A DNA stretch of 64,000 nucleotides from JAAXIE01 sp965204245 (GTDB lineage: Bacteria; Chloroflexota; Dehalococcoidia; Lucifugimonadales; JAAXIE01). The stretch's first letter is position 1. Every line of letters begins with the position of its first letter. Below are positions 44,446 through 53,975 of the stretch, piece after piece. Location of the stretch: positions 1-64,000 of the forward strand of contig CBDBED010000006.1 in NCBI GenBank assembly GCA_965204245.1, given 5' to 3'. Both the position numbers and the translations under genes were made by a program. The notes beneath the pieces were generated by a model. The model was not told the DNA's origin, made no database searches, and saw only the letters and a list, made by a program, of their open reading frames with translations.

Positions 44446-44466
44446 GGCCTCAGCCTGCCTTTCCGA

Positions 44467-45540
44467 CTATTTCAACTGGGGAAATATATCCCGCCCGTAG
44501 GCTTCAATCGTCTCCCCGACGCGCGCAGGGTGGGGTGACATCAGTATATGCCCCACTCCGTGCTTCTCCAGCATAGCAATCTTGGCCAAGCACTGCTCGG
44601 GCGTGCCCGCAATACTGGTGCCTTCAAGCACGCTCTGGGTGACGTAGGGTCTCTGCCAGTCCTCCAAGCTCACCACGTAGTTTCGGTAGGTAGTGATGTG
44701 TTTGCGCCGCGGGTCGGTGGCCCCGCCCGTCTCGCCACGGTAGGCATGCCGGATATCACGCCATTCCTGCTTCAGTGAATCGGGCACTGTGGTAGACATA
44801 GATGCAATGCGGCTGAAGTTCATGGCAGGGGCCATGCTCTTGGGGCCCAGTTCCGTTTGAAGCTCTTCGAAATTCCACTCATGGTCCGTAACCAACACTG
44901 ACGGAGTGACGGTGATTTCGATATCATCCGCCCGACGCCCAGCTTTCTTCGCCCCCACGTCAAGCAACTCGCGACAGGTATCGATTACATCGGGCTGGGT
45001 GAGACCGCCCAGAATGACGGCGTCGGCGATTCTTCCCGCCATCTCCAGACTGTTGGGGTTCGCAGCAGCAACGTAGAAGGGGATGGGGTCCTTCAGGTTC
45101 ATCCACGGCTGGTCCTGCCGCAAAAGCTGCACTATTGTCGGCTCTCCCAGCAGGTCCACTTCCGCCTCGTTCCCAGCCAAGAGTTGGCGCAACTCTCCGA
45201 TGTACTTCTCAAGTTCGGCAATGCGGGCGCGGCGCATTCCCATCGCCAGAGTAGCCGTGAAACCTACGCCAATGCCCAAGGCCACGCGGCCCGGCGCAAG
45301 AGCATTCAGCCCTGCCAAACATGAAGCCGTAACAGGAGATGTGCGTGTGAGTGGATTGGTGACGCCTACGCTGAGGGTGATGCGCTCTGTGATTGCGGCC
45401 GTTGCTCCCATCGACACCCATGGGTCGCCGAACAGGGCAGGCGAGTCCACGAAGAAGGCCGTGTCGTAACCCTGTTGCTCAGCTTGGTGCACCAGCGTTG
45501 GTGAGTCAGAGCCAGGGGTCAAAAGGATGCCGAATTTCAT
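44467..45540 (-). CDS. LLM-class flavin-dependent oxidoreductase
   Basis: 357 residues, luciferase-like barrel: KFGILLTPGSDSPTLVHQAEQQGYDTAFFVDSPA, ITLSVGVTNPLTRTSPVTASCLAGLNALAPGRVALGIGVGFTATLAMG and a C-terminal GTPEQCLAKIAMLEKHGVGHILMS. The GIGVGFTAT part resembles the mer/F420-type subgroup. CCGGAGAG precedes the ATG. Third such gene in the window. Confidence 0.92.
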   Translation of the reverse strand: MKFGILLTPGSDSPTLVHQAEQQGYDTAFFVDSPALFGDPWVSMGATAAITERITLSVGVTNPLTRTSPVTASCLAGLNALAPGRVALGIGVGFTATLAMGMRRARIAELEKYIGELRQLLAGNEAEVDLLGEPTIVQLLRQDQPWMNLKDPIPFYVAAANPNSLEMAGRIADAVILGGLTQPDVIDTCRELLDVGAKKAGRRADDIEITVTPSVLVTDHEWNFEELQTELGPKSMAPAMNFSRIASMSTTVPDSLKQEWRDIRHAYRGETGGATDPRRKHITTYRNYVVSLEDWQRPYVTQSVLEGTSIAGTPEQCLAKIAMLEKHGVGHILMSPHPARVGETIEAYGRDIFPQLK

Positions 45541-45576
45541 TCACTCTCCGGAAAGCCGAGGCATTTTCGCGTAAGC

Positions 45577-46554
45577 CTAGGGGTGGAGCATTTGGGGCAG
45601 TCGTTGACCCAGGATGACCTCAGCCTCCTCCACCATATCGCGCACGATGTCACCCACTGGCCGTATGTCGTCAATCAGACCGGAAGTCTCCCCGGTATAG
45701 AGCACTGAGTTATCGGGGTCTCCCGCTTGGTGGGCTTCGGCCACCCGCGCAGCTACTTCAGCCCGGCGGTAGCGCAACTCACCCTCTCGCCCAACCCAGT
45801 CCTCTATGAGTTTGTTCCGCTTGGTGCGCGCGTATGCTCCCGGCCACACCCGCCCACTTATCAGGTCCGGTATCTCCGTCAGGGCAGTATCGTGGCCATC
45901 GCTATCGAGGATGGCCTGCTTCTTGTCCGACGAGAGCGGGGCTTCGGGCGAGGCAAGGAACCGCGTACCGAGCAGTACCCCCTCGGCACCCAACGCCAAG
46001 GCCGCTGCCAGACCCGCTCCATCGCCCACGCCGCCTGCGGCCACCACGGGCACGGGAGCCACGGCCTTGACCACCATGCGCACCAACGGCATGGTGCCCA
46101 TGACCCCAACGTGCCCACCGCCTTCCGTGCCTTGCGCCACCACCATGTCGGCCCCAGCCTCAACCGCCCGTTGCGCTTCCGGGACAGTGGAGGCCATGTG
46201 GCATACCTTCAGCCCCGCTTCATGAGCGCGTCCGAATATGGATTTGAGGTCGGCCTGCGGAAATGCCCAAGCCGTGGACAGGACATCAGGGGAAGCTTCA
46301 ATGACCGATGACACCGACTCATCGTCAGCAAGAAAAAGCAGCAGGTTCATGCCGAAAGGCTTGTCGCTGCGGCTGCGTATCTCCTGCGCATTGCGAGCTA
46401 CAACGTCGGGAGGCATCGAGGCACAGCCAAGTATGCCAAGGCCTCCTGCATTGGAAACCCCTGCCACCATGTCAGGGTTGGTATGGGTCGACATCCCGCC
46501 GAGGAGGACGGGATGCTCGATACCCAATAGCTCGCAAAGACGAGTTTTCAGCAA
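45577..46554 (-). CDS. nitronate monooxygenase / enoyl reductase-like flavoprotein
   Basis: 325 residues, TTG start with GGAGGTGG ahead. The NMO-type FMN barrel: CELLGIEHPVLLGGMSTHTNPDMVAGVSNAGGLGILG, AGADMVVAQGTEGGGHVG, and PVVAAGGVGDGAGLAAALALGAEGVLLGTRFL. It would oxidise alkyl nitronates or act as an enoyl-ACP reductase like FabK; the QGTEGGGHVG form is more like NMO. It follows the LLM gene's divergent start by 36 nt on the same strand. Confidence 0.92.
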   Translation of the reverse strand: MLKTRLCELLGIEHPVLLGGMSTHTNPDMVAGVSNAGGLGILGCASMPPDVVARNAQEIRSRSDKPFGMNLLLFLADDESVSSVIEASPDVLSTAWAFPQADLKSIFGRAHEAGLKVCHMASTVPEAQRAVEAGADMVVAQGTEGGGHVGVMGTMPLVRMVVKAVAPVPVVAAGGVGDGAGLAAALALGAEGVLLGTRFLASPEAPLSSDKKQAILDSDGHDTALTEIPDLISGRVWPGAYARTKRNKLIEDWVGREGELRYRRAEVAARVAEAHQAGDPDNSVLYTGETSGLIDDIRPVGDIVRDMVEEAEVILGQRLPQMLHP

Positions 46555-46651
46555 TAGCCACCTCCAGGGGCGGTAAACGTCCCGCCTATGGGTAATCCAT
46601 TCTCAGCGCCGCCACCGCCCCGGAGCGCGGCTGGTTATGACCAGTTACGCT

Positions 46652-47644
46652 TCAGCCAGCGGACGCAGCAAGCACCGAAATCGAATCTATCACGTCGCCG
46701 GGCAGGGGATGCTCGTGCCACGACGACCCGCCGTCGTCGGTGCCGAACACCTGACCACGACGGGTGCAGAAATACACTTGGTTGGAATCTTGGGTGTTCA
46801 CCGACAGGCCGAAGGTAGTGCTGTCTACCGACTGGCCGTGGTCGAACCGCTCCCATGTGTCCCCCAAGTCGGTGCTGCGGAGAATGCCGCCCTTGTCGCC
46901 ACGGAAGTCGCTGCCGACGCAGGCGTACACGGTCTGGTGTTGGTTGGGGTCTATCTGGACTCCGCGGGAGTAGAAGATGGGAGAGAAGCGTTCCAGTGTG
47001 AGGTTCTCCCAGTGGTCACCCCGGTCGGTGCTGCGCCATACACCCTCGCGGTTCGAGATGAACACTCGGCCCGAGGACGTGGCCACACCGTGAAGGTCGA
47101 GACGGTCTTCGTGAGGCGCCAGGTCGCGATTGGTGATTGTCCATGTGCCGCCGGCATCGACACTGTATGCAGCCCCGCCGATTTCCATCGCAGCATAAAT
47201 CTCAGACGGATTGTCAGCTGTGGTGGAGAGTCCGAGAATGCGTGGCGCGAAGCCTATGTCGCAGATATCCGGGCTGTTTATGGTGGAGAGGTGCTGCCAA
47301 GTGTCTCCGCCGTTGTCGCTGCGGTAGACCTCGTTGTAGATGGTCCCGGTATACATTACGCTGGGGTCGTTGGGGTGGAACAGCAGGGACCAGACAACCC
47401 GCTGTTGCGGGAAGTCCATCCTCTCCCACCGCTCGCCATGGTCATCGCTGCGATACACGCCATCCTGCGTGCCTGCGTAAATCCGGCTGGCGTTCTTGGG
47501 ATGGGCCACCAAGGCCCTCACTTGGGGCTCCTCGGGTAGTCCGTTGGTCAATTCATGATAAGTCGCTTCACCGGGCGAACTCCGAAGGAGTCCAGAGGAC
47601 TCGGTACCAACGAAAATGAACGGCTTGTGGTTGCTTTCTGTCAT
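46652..47644 (-). CDS. BNR/Asp-box repeat beta-propeller protein
   Basis: 330 residues. At least five Asp-box repeats (SDDHGERWE, SDNGGDTWQ, STDRGDHWE, STDLGDTWE, TDDGGSSWH), regularly spaced about 45-55 residues apart, form a sialidase-like or YCF48-like propeller. No signal peptide is visible. The function is unclear; these proteins often bind carbohydrate or photosystem-like assemblies, and here probably another ligand. ATG 47644 was chosen because GGGGGGT sits 4 nt upstream. Confidence 0.82.
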   Translation of the reverse strand: MTESNHKPFIFVGTESSGLLRSSPGEATYHELTNGLPEEPQVRALVAHPKNASRIYAGTQDGVYRSDDHGERWERMDFPQQRVVWSLLFHPNDPSVMYTGTIYNEVYRSDNGGDTWQHLSTINSPDICDIGFAPRILGLSTTADNPSEIYAAMEIGGAAYSVDAGGTWTITNRDLAPHEDRLDLHGVATSSGRVFISNREGVWRSTDRGDHWENLTLERFSPIFYSRGVQIDPNQHQTVYACVGSDFRGDKGGILRSTDLGDTWERFDHGQSVDSTTFGLSVNTQDSNQVYFCTRRGQVFGTDDGGSSWHEHPLPGDVIDSISVLAASAG

Positions 47645-47800
47645 GGCTACCCCCCTTATTTCACTGGTTGCGGCCACATTGTGTCGCGGACTTGGACACA
47701 GGCCGCAGTATAGGTGCGCCGACGCAGCGGGTCAACAAAGATGTCGACCTGCTGCGTCGGTGGGGGTGCAATAAAAGAGGTGTTGTGGGGAGACTAGGGT

Positions 47801-48091
47801 CTAGGCTTCGGGGGTCTTGCGGGGACGTCCGCCGCGCCTTCGTTCTTCCCAAAAATAAATGTCGTCGCCCACGACCTTAATCGTGATGTTCTTGCCCGAC
47901 TGCTTCACCGCGGTGCCCAAGCGACGGCGTACCGTGGCCTTGGTTTCGCCTGCGGAGGGCGTAATCTTCCCCGCTTGGTCACTGGTCAAACGATCGAGAT
48001 ATTCGCGATACTCCAGAATAGCTTGGGATCGCTTTCCCGTAGTGGTTCGCTTGATAGCTTCGTTGCGAGGAACTGACTCAAACTGTGGCAT
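47801..48091 (-). CDS. conserved small basic protein
   Basis: 96 residues from ATG 48091 (GGGAG 7 nt upstream). Highly charged, with ATVRRRLGTAVKQSGKNITIKVVGDDIYFWEERRRGGRPRK; the GRPRK at the end resembles an AT-hook. It may be a DNA-binding or nucleoid-type protein. The 280 nt upstream (48098-48377) hold no gene and are AT-rich, with TATAAT on the minus strand near 48124. Confidence 0.5.
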   Translation of the reverse strand: MPQFESVPRNEAIKRTTTGKRSQAILEYREYLDRLTSDQAGKITPSAGETKATVRRRLGTAVKQSGKNITIKVVGDDIYFWEERRRGGRPRKTPEA

Positions 48092-48377
48092 TGCCAAGCT
48101 CCCTTTCGTGTAACATACGGATAATTATAACAGTCCGAAGCGGCTATAGCGGGTATTTTGGATGTTCAAAAGCACCAATTTGACCTTAAATTACCGACTC
48201 ACAACATGACCGGTATCTGCACCGAGTTAGTCACGACAAACGGCTTGAGTGTGTCGGTCACCATATCTGTTATCTTGCTGTGCTAGCCGACACTTCACAT
48301 AGAGGGAATGGCGACCCTTGATGAATCGTGCGCTGCGGGACGTTCATTTGCGCCCAGCACCATTCCGGCAAGGTGCA

Positions 48378-49256
48378 CTAGGAACCCGGCACAGCTTGTT
48401 TTCGAACGCGCACCTCCACGTCCAGTTCCGAGGCCCCACCTCCCATAAATATGCCTCTGATGGGCGCAACGTCTTGGTAGTCACGGCCGATACCTACTCT
48501 TATATGGCGTTCGTCAGCAAGGCTCTGATTGGTGGGGTCGAAACCTATCCATCCCAACTCCGGCAGTAGACATTCGACCCATGCATGGGAAGCGGCTCCC
48601 GGGTCTGCATCATGGTCTCGAGACTTCACGTACAGGTATCCGGATACGTAACGGGCAGGAATACCCCAGTCACGCGCGATAGTAATCATCACATGCACAT
48701 AGTCTTGGCACACGCCTTGTCTCCACTCCAGTATGTGCTCGATTGGGGATACTACTGTGGTGGTGCCGGGAACGTAACGAAACGACTCGTGCAGAGTGTC
48801 GGATAGTCGCGAGATGGAATCGAAGGGGTCGTCCACCCGGCGTATGCTCATTTCATCCATGAAGGTGCGCAGAGCATCCGAGGGACGGGCAAACGCGCTG
48901 TAATTGAGGAATTCCCATTGGTCGAACGCGGTCTGCCATGATCGTACCTCCTCCCAAGCTGACGCTCCTAGTGAACTCTTCAGGGGAACCTGGCGGTCTA
49001 GTTCCAAACTGGAACGGGAGGTTACTTCCACCACATCCGTACTCTGATGGATATGCAATATGTGTTTGGTGTTGCCGAAGGAGTCCAATTCTGAAGTAGT
49101 CGAACCGGACGGGTGCGTCTTGAGGTCAAACGCCAGAAGCTTCTGGCGATCATCACTGCGAGGCTTCAGGCAAATGGACAAGGCGCAGCTTCGAACCGGC
49201 GACGAGTAACGATAACGGGAAATATGCTCTACTTGGTAGACCGCCGGCGTGGCCAT
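48378..49256 (-). CDS. transglutaminase-like protease/peptide-modifying protein
   Basis: 292 residues. The transglutaminase_N domain (YQVEHISRYRYSSPVRSCALSICLKPR) precedes the catalytic core with the Cys in EWRQGVCQDYVHVMITIARDWGIPARYVSGYL, His in ASHAWVECLLPELGWIGFDPTN and the following Asp. It would cut or modify peptide bonds. Last gene of the eight-gene operon, 4 nt after the alpha-E gene, as in the conserved ATP-grasp / alpha-E / transglutaminase cluster. Confidence 0.92.
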   Translation of the reverse strand: MATPAVYQVEHISRYRYSSPVRSCALSICLKPRSDDRQKLLAFDLKTHPSGSTTSELDSFGNTKHILHIHQSTDVVEVTSRSSLELDRQVPLKSSLGASAWEEVRSWQTAFDQWEFLNYSAFARPSDALRTFMDEMSIRRVDDPFDSISRLSDTLHESFRYVPGTTTVVSPIEHILEWRQGVCQDYVHVMITIARDWGIPARYVSGYLYVKSRDHDADPGAASHAWVECLLPELGWIGFDPTNQSLADERHIRVGIGRDYQDVAPIRGIFMGGGASELDVEVRVRKQAVPGS

Positions 49257-49260
49257 GGGA

Positions 49261-50229
49261 CTAACGTCCCGAAGTTTCTTCTATCGGGTAATCGAAGTAG
49301 GCTTGGGTTACAAGAGAATGCAGCTCTCGCCCGTCATCCCGCACTCGTTGCAGCAGCCCTTCCCGGTCCTCGGTATCAGGCCAGTCATAGTGCACCAAGG
49401 CCGCCATACGCCCTGCCAACCTGCGGGCTGCGCCACTGGCCCGGGGATTGGGCCCTGCCGAAATGGACTCCAAATTGGATACCGTCCGGTCCAGCGAGCG
49501 ACAGAGCGAGTTGGGCAACAGCGGATCGGTTGCCAAGAGGTTCAATACATGCTCAGGGACAACCTCAACGCTATAGCTGTTGTTGTATGCCTCGACAGCG
49601 TGGTACACACGCAGCAGACTCGACCAGTCCGCGTCGGAATATTCGTCGGCCAGTGCCGTAGAATGCAACTGCGCCAAGAACAGGGAAGCCGACATCTGGC
49701 TCCACTCAATGAACCGTCCAAGCTGCATGAAGCGCCAGCTTTCGTCGCGGTACATGGTCGCAGCGGCCACCCCTGCAAATCGGTCCATTTCGGCCGCAGT
49801 GTCGGCATAGAACCCCTCTGGTGAGGTGCGCCAGATATCCTGAATGTTGAGCTTCTGGATGCGCAGGTAGCTGAGATTCAAACTTGTCCAAAGCTCTCCG
49901 CTAATGCAGTGCCGCATCTGGCGCGCGTTCTCCCGCCCCATGGAGAAGCAACTCCACACAGAATCAGGGTTGGAACGTTCGAATGTAAGGTCATCGGCCA
50001 AAGTGTACGAGTCTGCCAAGGTGAAATCATCGCTTGAAGACTTCTCTAAACTGCCGCCTGGAGGATTGCGGTTCAGCCCGTTGTATATTCGATTCCAGCC
50101 GAAATGGATGTCCCGGAGAGGTCGGTCCACCAACGCTCCGGTCTGTAACCTCAACAAGCGGCACAGGAATTCTGCACGCTCTAGGTAGCGTCCTATCCAG
50201 TACACACCTTGTGCGCTGCGAGAAAGCAC
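49261..50229 (-). CDS. alpha-E domain protein (DUF403)
   Basis: 322 residues, GTG start with GAGGTCAC. Fully helical: LSRSAQGVYWIGRYLERAEFLCRLLRLQ at the start, GRENARQMRHCISGELWTSLN in the middle, and the repeated FLFRLGRFIEWSQMS-type helices. The alpha-E family has no established activity but nearly always accompanies the circularly permuted ATP-grasp and transglutaminase proteins found either side of it here. Confidence 0.92.
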   Translation of the reverse strand: MLSRSAQGVYWIGRYLERAEFLCRLLRLQTGALVDRPLRDIHFGWNRIYNGLNRNPPGGSLEKSSSDDFTLADSYTLADDLTFERSNPDSVWSCFSMGRENARQMRHCISGELWTSLNLSYLRIQKLNIQDIWRTSPEGFYADTAAEMDRFAGVAAATMYRDESWRFMQLGRFIEWSQMSASLFLAQLHSTALADEYSDADWSSLLRVYHAVEAYNNSYSVEVVPEHVLNLLATDPLLPNSLCRSLDRTVSNLESISAGPNPRASGAARRLAGRMAALVHYDWPDTEDREGLLQRVRDDGRELHSLVTQAYFDYPIEETSGR

Positions 50230-50270
50230 GTGACCTCAGCCTTCCATATTCCGCAGAATTTGCGGAGTCA

Positions 50271-51704
50271 TCAGTCTTCCAACACCCACAGGTCTTTGCC
50301 GCCGCCGCCTTGGCTGGAGTTGACCACGAGGCTGCCCCGCCTCAAGGCCACTCGGCAGAAAGCCCCGGGCACCATGCGCGTTTCCTGGCCGTGCAAAACA
50401 AACGGCCTGAGGTCAACGTGTCTGGGCTCGAAGTTCCCTTCAATGAGACACGGCGAGCGTGAGAGAGCGAGCACCGGTTGTGCGATGAAATCCGCAGGGT
50501 CTGCTCGCAGTTCGACCGCGTAGTCCTCTATTTCTTGCTTGGTGGCATGGGGCCCGATGAGCATGCCGTAGCCGCCGGAGCCTCCCACTCGTTTCACCAC
50601 CAAGCTGTCCAAGTTGTCCAGTGTGTACTCCAAGTCTTGGGGACGCCGGCAAAGATACGTCTCGACACTGGCGAGTATGGGGTCCTCCGACAAGTAGTAG
50701 CGCACCATGTCCCCGACATAGGCATAGACGCTTTTGTCATCGGCGACTCCTGTGCCCGGAGCGTTGACCAGCCCAACATTCCCAAGCTTGTAGGCATGGA
50801 GCAGTCCGGGAACTCCCAACAGGGAGTCGGGTCGGAACACCAGCGGGTCGATGAAGTCATCGTCCACGCGGCGGTACACCACGTCGACCCGGCGCAAACC
50901 GGTGGTGGTCCGCATGTAAACGAAGCCATCATCGACCAACAGGTCACGTCCTTCCACCAACTCGGCGCCCAGTTCACGAGCTAGGAACATGTGCTCATAG
51001 AACGCCGAGTTGTACACGCCCGGCGTCAGCAAGGCAATGGTAGGCTCCGAGCCACCGCGAGGGGCCATCTCCACCAACGTTTGCAGCAAAAGCCTCCCGT
51101 ACTGCTCGACCTCCTGCACCTGGGAACTGCGGTAAAGCCGCCGCATGTTGGCCTTAACCGCCTTCCGGTTGGCGATCATATACGAGACGCCCGAGGGCAC
51201 GCGCAGATTGTCTTCCAGGACCTTGAACCCATCGTTCGTGCGCACCAAGTCGGTGCCGCAGATGGAAACCCAAGTGCCGAATGGGGCACTGAATCCACGC
51301 ATCTCGACGCGATACTGGGGGCATTCGCGCACCACATCCACAGGAATCACGCCGTCTTCAATGATGCGCCCTTGGTTGTAGACGTCTTCAAGGAAAAGGT
51401 TCAGAGCGTTCAGCCGTTGCGTCAGACCCTTCTCTAGGAAGCGCCATTCAGCATTGGAGATGACCCGTGGCACACAGTCCACCGGGATTATCCTCTCCTC
51501 ACCCTCCTCGTCGCCATAAACGGTAAAGGAGATGCCCTCATTGGAGAAAGACCGCGTGACCCGCTCCTGTATGGAAACGAGCTCGTCGGACGATAGTTCG
51601 GTCAGGGTTTCGTAGAGGTTCTGGCAGTGCTCTCTCGGGGAACCATCGGGATTGAACACCTCGTCATAGACGGCCGGCTCAAGCTGGTAACCATCAAAAT
51701 TCAT
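50271..51704 (-). CDS. circularly permuted type 2 ATP-grasp protein (DUF404/407)
   Basis: 477 residues. N-terminal FNPDGSPREHCQNLYETL and the core RVISNAEWRFLEKGLTQRLNALNLFLEDVY match the circularly permuted ATP-grasp family, along with CGTDLVRTNDGFKVLEDNLRVPSGVSY, VYRRVDDDFIDPLVFRPDSLLGVPGLLHAY and VVKRVGGSGGYGMLIGP. It is predicted to form a peptide or amide bond with ATP. Starts 9 nt after the histidine kinase stop. Confidence 0.93.
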   Translation of the reverse strand: MNFDGYQLEPAVYDEVFNPDGSPREHCQNLYETLTELSSDELVSIQERVTRSFSNEGISFTVYGDEEGEERIIPVDCVPRVISNAEWRFLEKGLTQRLNALNLFLEDVYNQGRIIEDGVIPVDVVRECPQYRVEMRGFSAPFGTWVSICGTDLVRTNDGFKVLEDNLRVPSGVSYMIANRKAVKANMRRLYRSSQVQEVEQYGRLLLQTLVEMAPRGGSEPTIALLTPGVYNSAFYEHMFLARELGAELVEGRDLLVDDGFVYMRTTTGLRRVDVVYRRVDDDFIDPLVFRPDSLLGVPGLLHAYKLGNVGLVNAPGTGVADDKSVYAYVGDMVRYYLSEDPILASVETYLCRRPQDLEYTLDNLDSLVVKRVGGSGGYGMLIGPHATKQEIEDYAVELRADPADFIAQPVLALSRSPCLIEGNFEPRHVDLRPFVLHGQETRMVPGAFCRVALRRGSLVVNSSQGGGGKDLWVLED

Positions 51705-51713
51705 CAGGGTCTG

Positions 51714-53975
51714 CTACGCCTCCACCTCAGCCATCTCGCTCGCTTCCTCTTCTACAGATCCGTCGTCAGACTCACCTCCGGCAGGCTCTGCTTGGGCCAG
51801 TTCTTGATCCATGGCAGGGTGGACTAGGGGCAGTGAAATAGTCATCAAAGTGTATTCGTCGGGCTCCGACTGCACGTCGATACTGCCGCCGTGTTTTCGA
51901 ATGATGTCGGCGCACATAGCTAGACCCAAGCCCGTGCCCTTGTCCGTGGGCTTGGTGGTATAGAAGGGAAGGAATATCTTCTCAATGACCTCTGGCGGCA
52001 TTCCGGTGCCGTTGTCGCGGATTCCGATTTCGACATGGTCTTCATGTCGTTTCGAGGTCAACAGCAGGGTAGGCATGTAAGACTTGTCGCCGCCCTCGGC
52101 ATGCTTCAGCCTCTTCTCATCGGTGGCATAGCAGGCGTTGCTGACCATGTTGAGGAAGACCCGCCCGATCTCCTGGGGTATCACTTCTATCTCTCCCACG
52201 TCCGGGTCCAAATCGTTTCGCAAATCCAACTGGAAGTCGGCATCCGTAGCGCGCGCACTGTGATACGCCAGCCGCGCATGTTCATCCAGCAAGTTGTTCA
52301 GGTCGGACATCTGACTCTGGCCCGAGTCACGTCCCATCTGGAGCATATCCTGAACAATGCGGTTTGCCCGCTCGCCGTGGTTACGAATGCGTCCGAGGTT
52401 ATCTCGCAGGTCCCCGAAAATGTCGTCCATGACCCCACTCTGCTCGGTAGGGAGTTCGACACCCTCCTCGTGAAGCACCTCTTCCATCTCTTTGATGAGC
52501 TCCTGCGATACTTCGGAGAAATTGTTGATGAAGTTCAGAGGATTTCTTATCTCGTGGGCAACGCCGGCAGTCAACTGGCCCAAGGCTGCCAGTTTCTCCC
52601 GCATCACGATCTGGTCCTGGGCTCTTTCAAGGTCTGCCAGCACAGCTTCAAGCTCTTCATTCTTGCCCCTGAGCTCTTCCGCCAGTTGCTCAACCAAATT
52701 CAGGCGTTGCACCTCCAAGGCGTGCCTGCGGAACACTTCCAATGCTGCCGCCATTTCCGCTACCTCGTCCCGACCGTCCACCTCAACTACACCTTCAAGG
52801 TCACCGCCAGCCATGTCTCTCATGCGCTCTGACAAGAACTTCAGCCGTCGCACCAACATGCGTCCCACGAAAATCCAAGCGATGAGAGCGCCGCCTGCAA
52901 CGCTTATTCCCGTGATGACCATGAGGAGAATTTTTCCGGTGAGGATTGCTTGACTCGATGCGTCGGTGGCCTCGTTGGCGCTTATCTGGGCGACACGAAC
53001 CTGGGAATCTACGTCCTCCACCAAGGCGATGGCTATCTCGCGGTTACTGGTCAGCAGTTCCCGCTGGAGTTGTTCCAGCCGTAGCATTGATTCCAGCACG
53101 TCGAAGCCGTCGTTGTCACCGATACCCAATTCGAATAGTCTGCCAAATAGAGGGGCCACCTGTTCCCGCAAGGGGGACTCCTCCAAAGCAGTTAGATTAC
53201 GGTCTATTCTGCCCCTAGTGGCCTCGAACCGCTCCCGCAGGGGTTCTATCTGCGATGCTTGAGAGACGCTGAAGGCGTTGGCCAGCAATTCCAAGGCAAT
53301 GTTGGCATCCACTTGCAACTGGGCCAAGTAGCGATAATGGCCCACCTCCTCGCTCGTTAGATATTCGGACCGGAGTGCCAATGGAGGAGGCTGACCGCCT
53401 GCTTGTAGAGGGTCCACAGGGGTGCGATAGCCTTCCATCAGATACAAGAGCTGGTCGTCGATAGCCTGCAACAAAATGGCGTCAAGCGCGGCGCGCATGG
53501 CCACCAGTTCAAGTCCGAGGGCGTCCGCCTCTTTATCAAGCCGGAAGGTCTCTGATGTAGCAAGTTCGATTCTCTTGATATTGGCATCAAGATTGTCGGC
53601 GCGACTCCTGATTCTGCTGAAGCTCTCTTCTTCCGCGCCTGCCTGTTGCAGCAGGGTTAGCTGCTCCTCTAAAGCAACGTGGGATTCTTCAATGCTCTCT
53701 ACCACATCGTACAGTTCCTCGGGATTTGCCGCCGCCGCCAAACGCGGGGCGGCGGCTACCAGCACTCCACTGTATTGCGCAACCCCGAAGGAAGCCCCCA
53801 TCTCAGGAATACTGCCGTCGTTGACTCTATCTTGTGCGTCTCCCACACGGTTGAAGGAAAGCCATCCTATGACACTGGCGCATACCGTGAGGGCGATGGC
53901 ACCCCAAATTGCAAAATGGAGTTGCGTGGAAACCCGCGTGTGGCTATCCCAAAGTTGCTTCAGACGCTCTTTCAT
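51714..53975 (-). CDS. membrane sensor histidine kinase with HAMP
   Basis: 753 residues. A first membrane helix (~25-45), a large extracytoplasmic helical sensor region (~45-345), a second helix (~345-370), HAMP and a coiled coil, then HisKA with GVAHEIRNPLNFINNFSEVS (phospho-His) and a HATPase with DNGTGMPPEVIEKIFLPFYTTKPTDKG-type G boxes. Its gene overlaps the ligand-binding protein gene by 4 nt, suggesting that the binding protein supplies the signal. The likely target is the receiver-phosphatase two genes upstream. Confidence 0.93.
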   Translation of the reverse strand: MKERLKQLWDSHTRVSTQLHFAIWGAIALTVCASVIGWLSFNRVGDAQDRVNDGSIPEMGASFGVAQYSGVLVAAAPRLAAAANPEELYDVVESIEESHVALEEQLTLLQQAGAEEESFSRIRSRADNLDANIKRIELATSETFRLDKEADALGLELVAMRAALDAILLQAIDDQLLYLMEGYRTPVDPLQAGGQPPPLALRSEYLTSEEVGHYRYLAQLQVDANIALELLANAFSVSQASQIEPLRERFEATRGRIDRNLTALEESPLREQVAPLFGRLFELGIGDNDGFDVLESMLRLEQLQRELLTSNREIAIALVEDVDSQVRVAQISANEATDASSQAILTGKILLMVITGISVAGGALIAWIFVGRMLVRRLKFLSERMRDMAGGDLEGVVEVDGRDEVAEMAAALEVFRRHALEVQRLNLVEQLAEELRGKNEELEAVLADLERAQDQIVMREKLAALGQLTAGVAHEIRNPLNFINNFSEVSQELIKEMEEVLHEEGVELPTEQSGVMDDIFGDLRDNLGRIRNHGERANRIVQDMLQMGRDSGQSQMSDLNNLLDEHARLAYHSARATDADFQLDLRNDLDPDVGEIEVIPQEIGRVFLNMVSNACYATDEKRLKHAEGGDKSYMPTLLLTSKRHEDHVEIGIRDNGTGMPPEVIEKIFLPFYTTKPTDKGTGLGLAMCADIIRKHGGSIDVQSEPDEYTLMTISLPLVHPAMDQELAQAEPAGGESDDGSVEEEASEMAEVEA

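Noticed and set aside
49180..49215. tRNA-like TTCGAACC motif
   Set aside because: It lies inside the transglutaminase gene and has no acceptor or anticodon stem around it.
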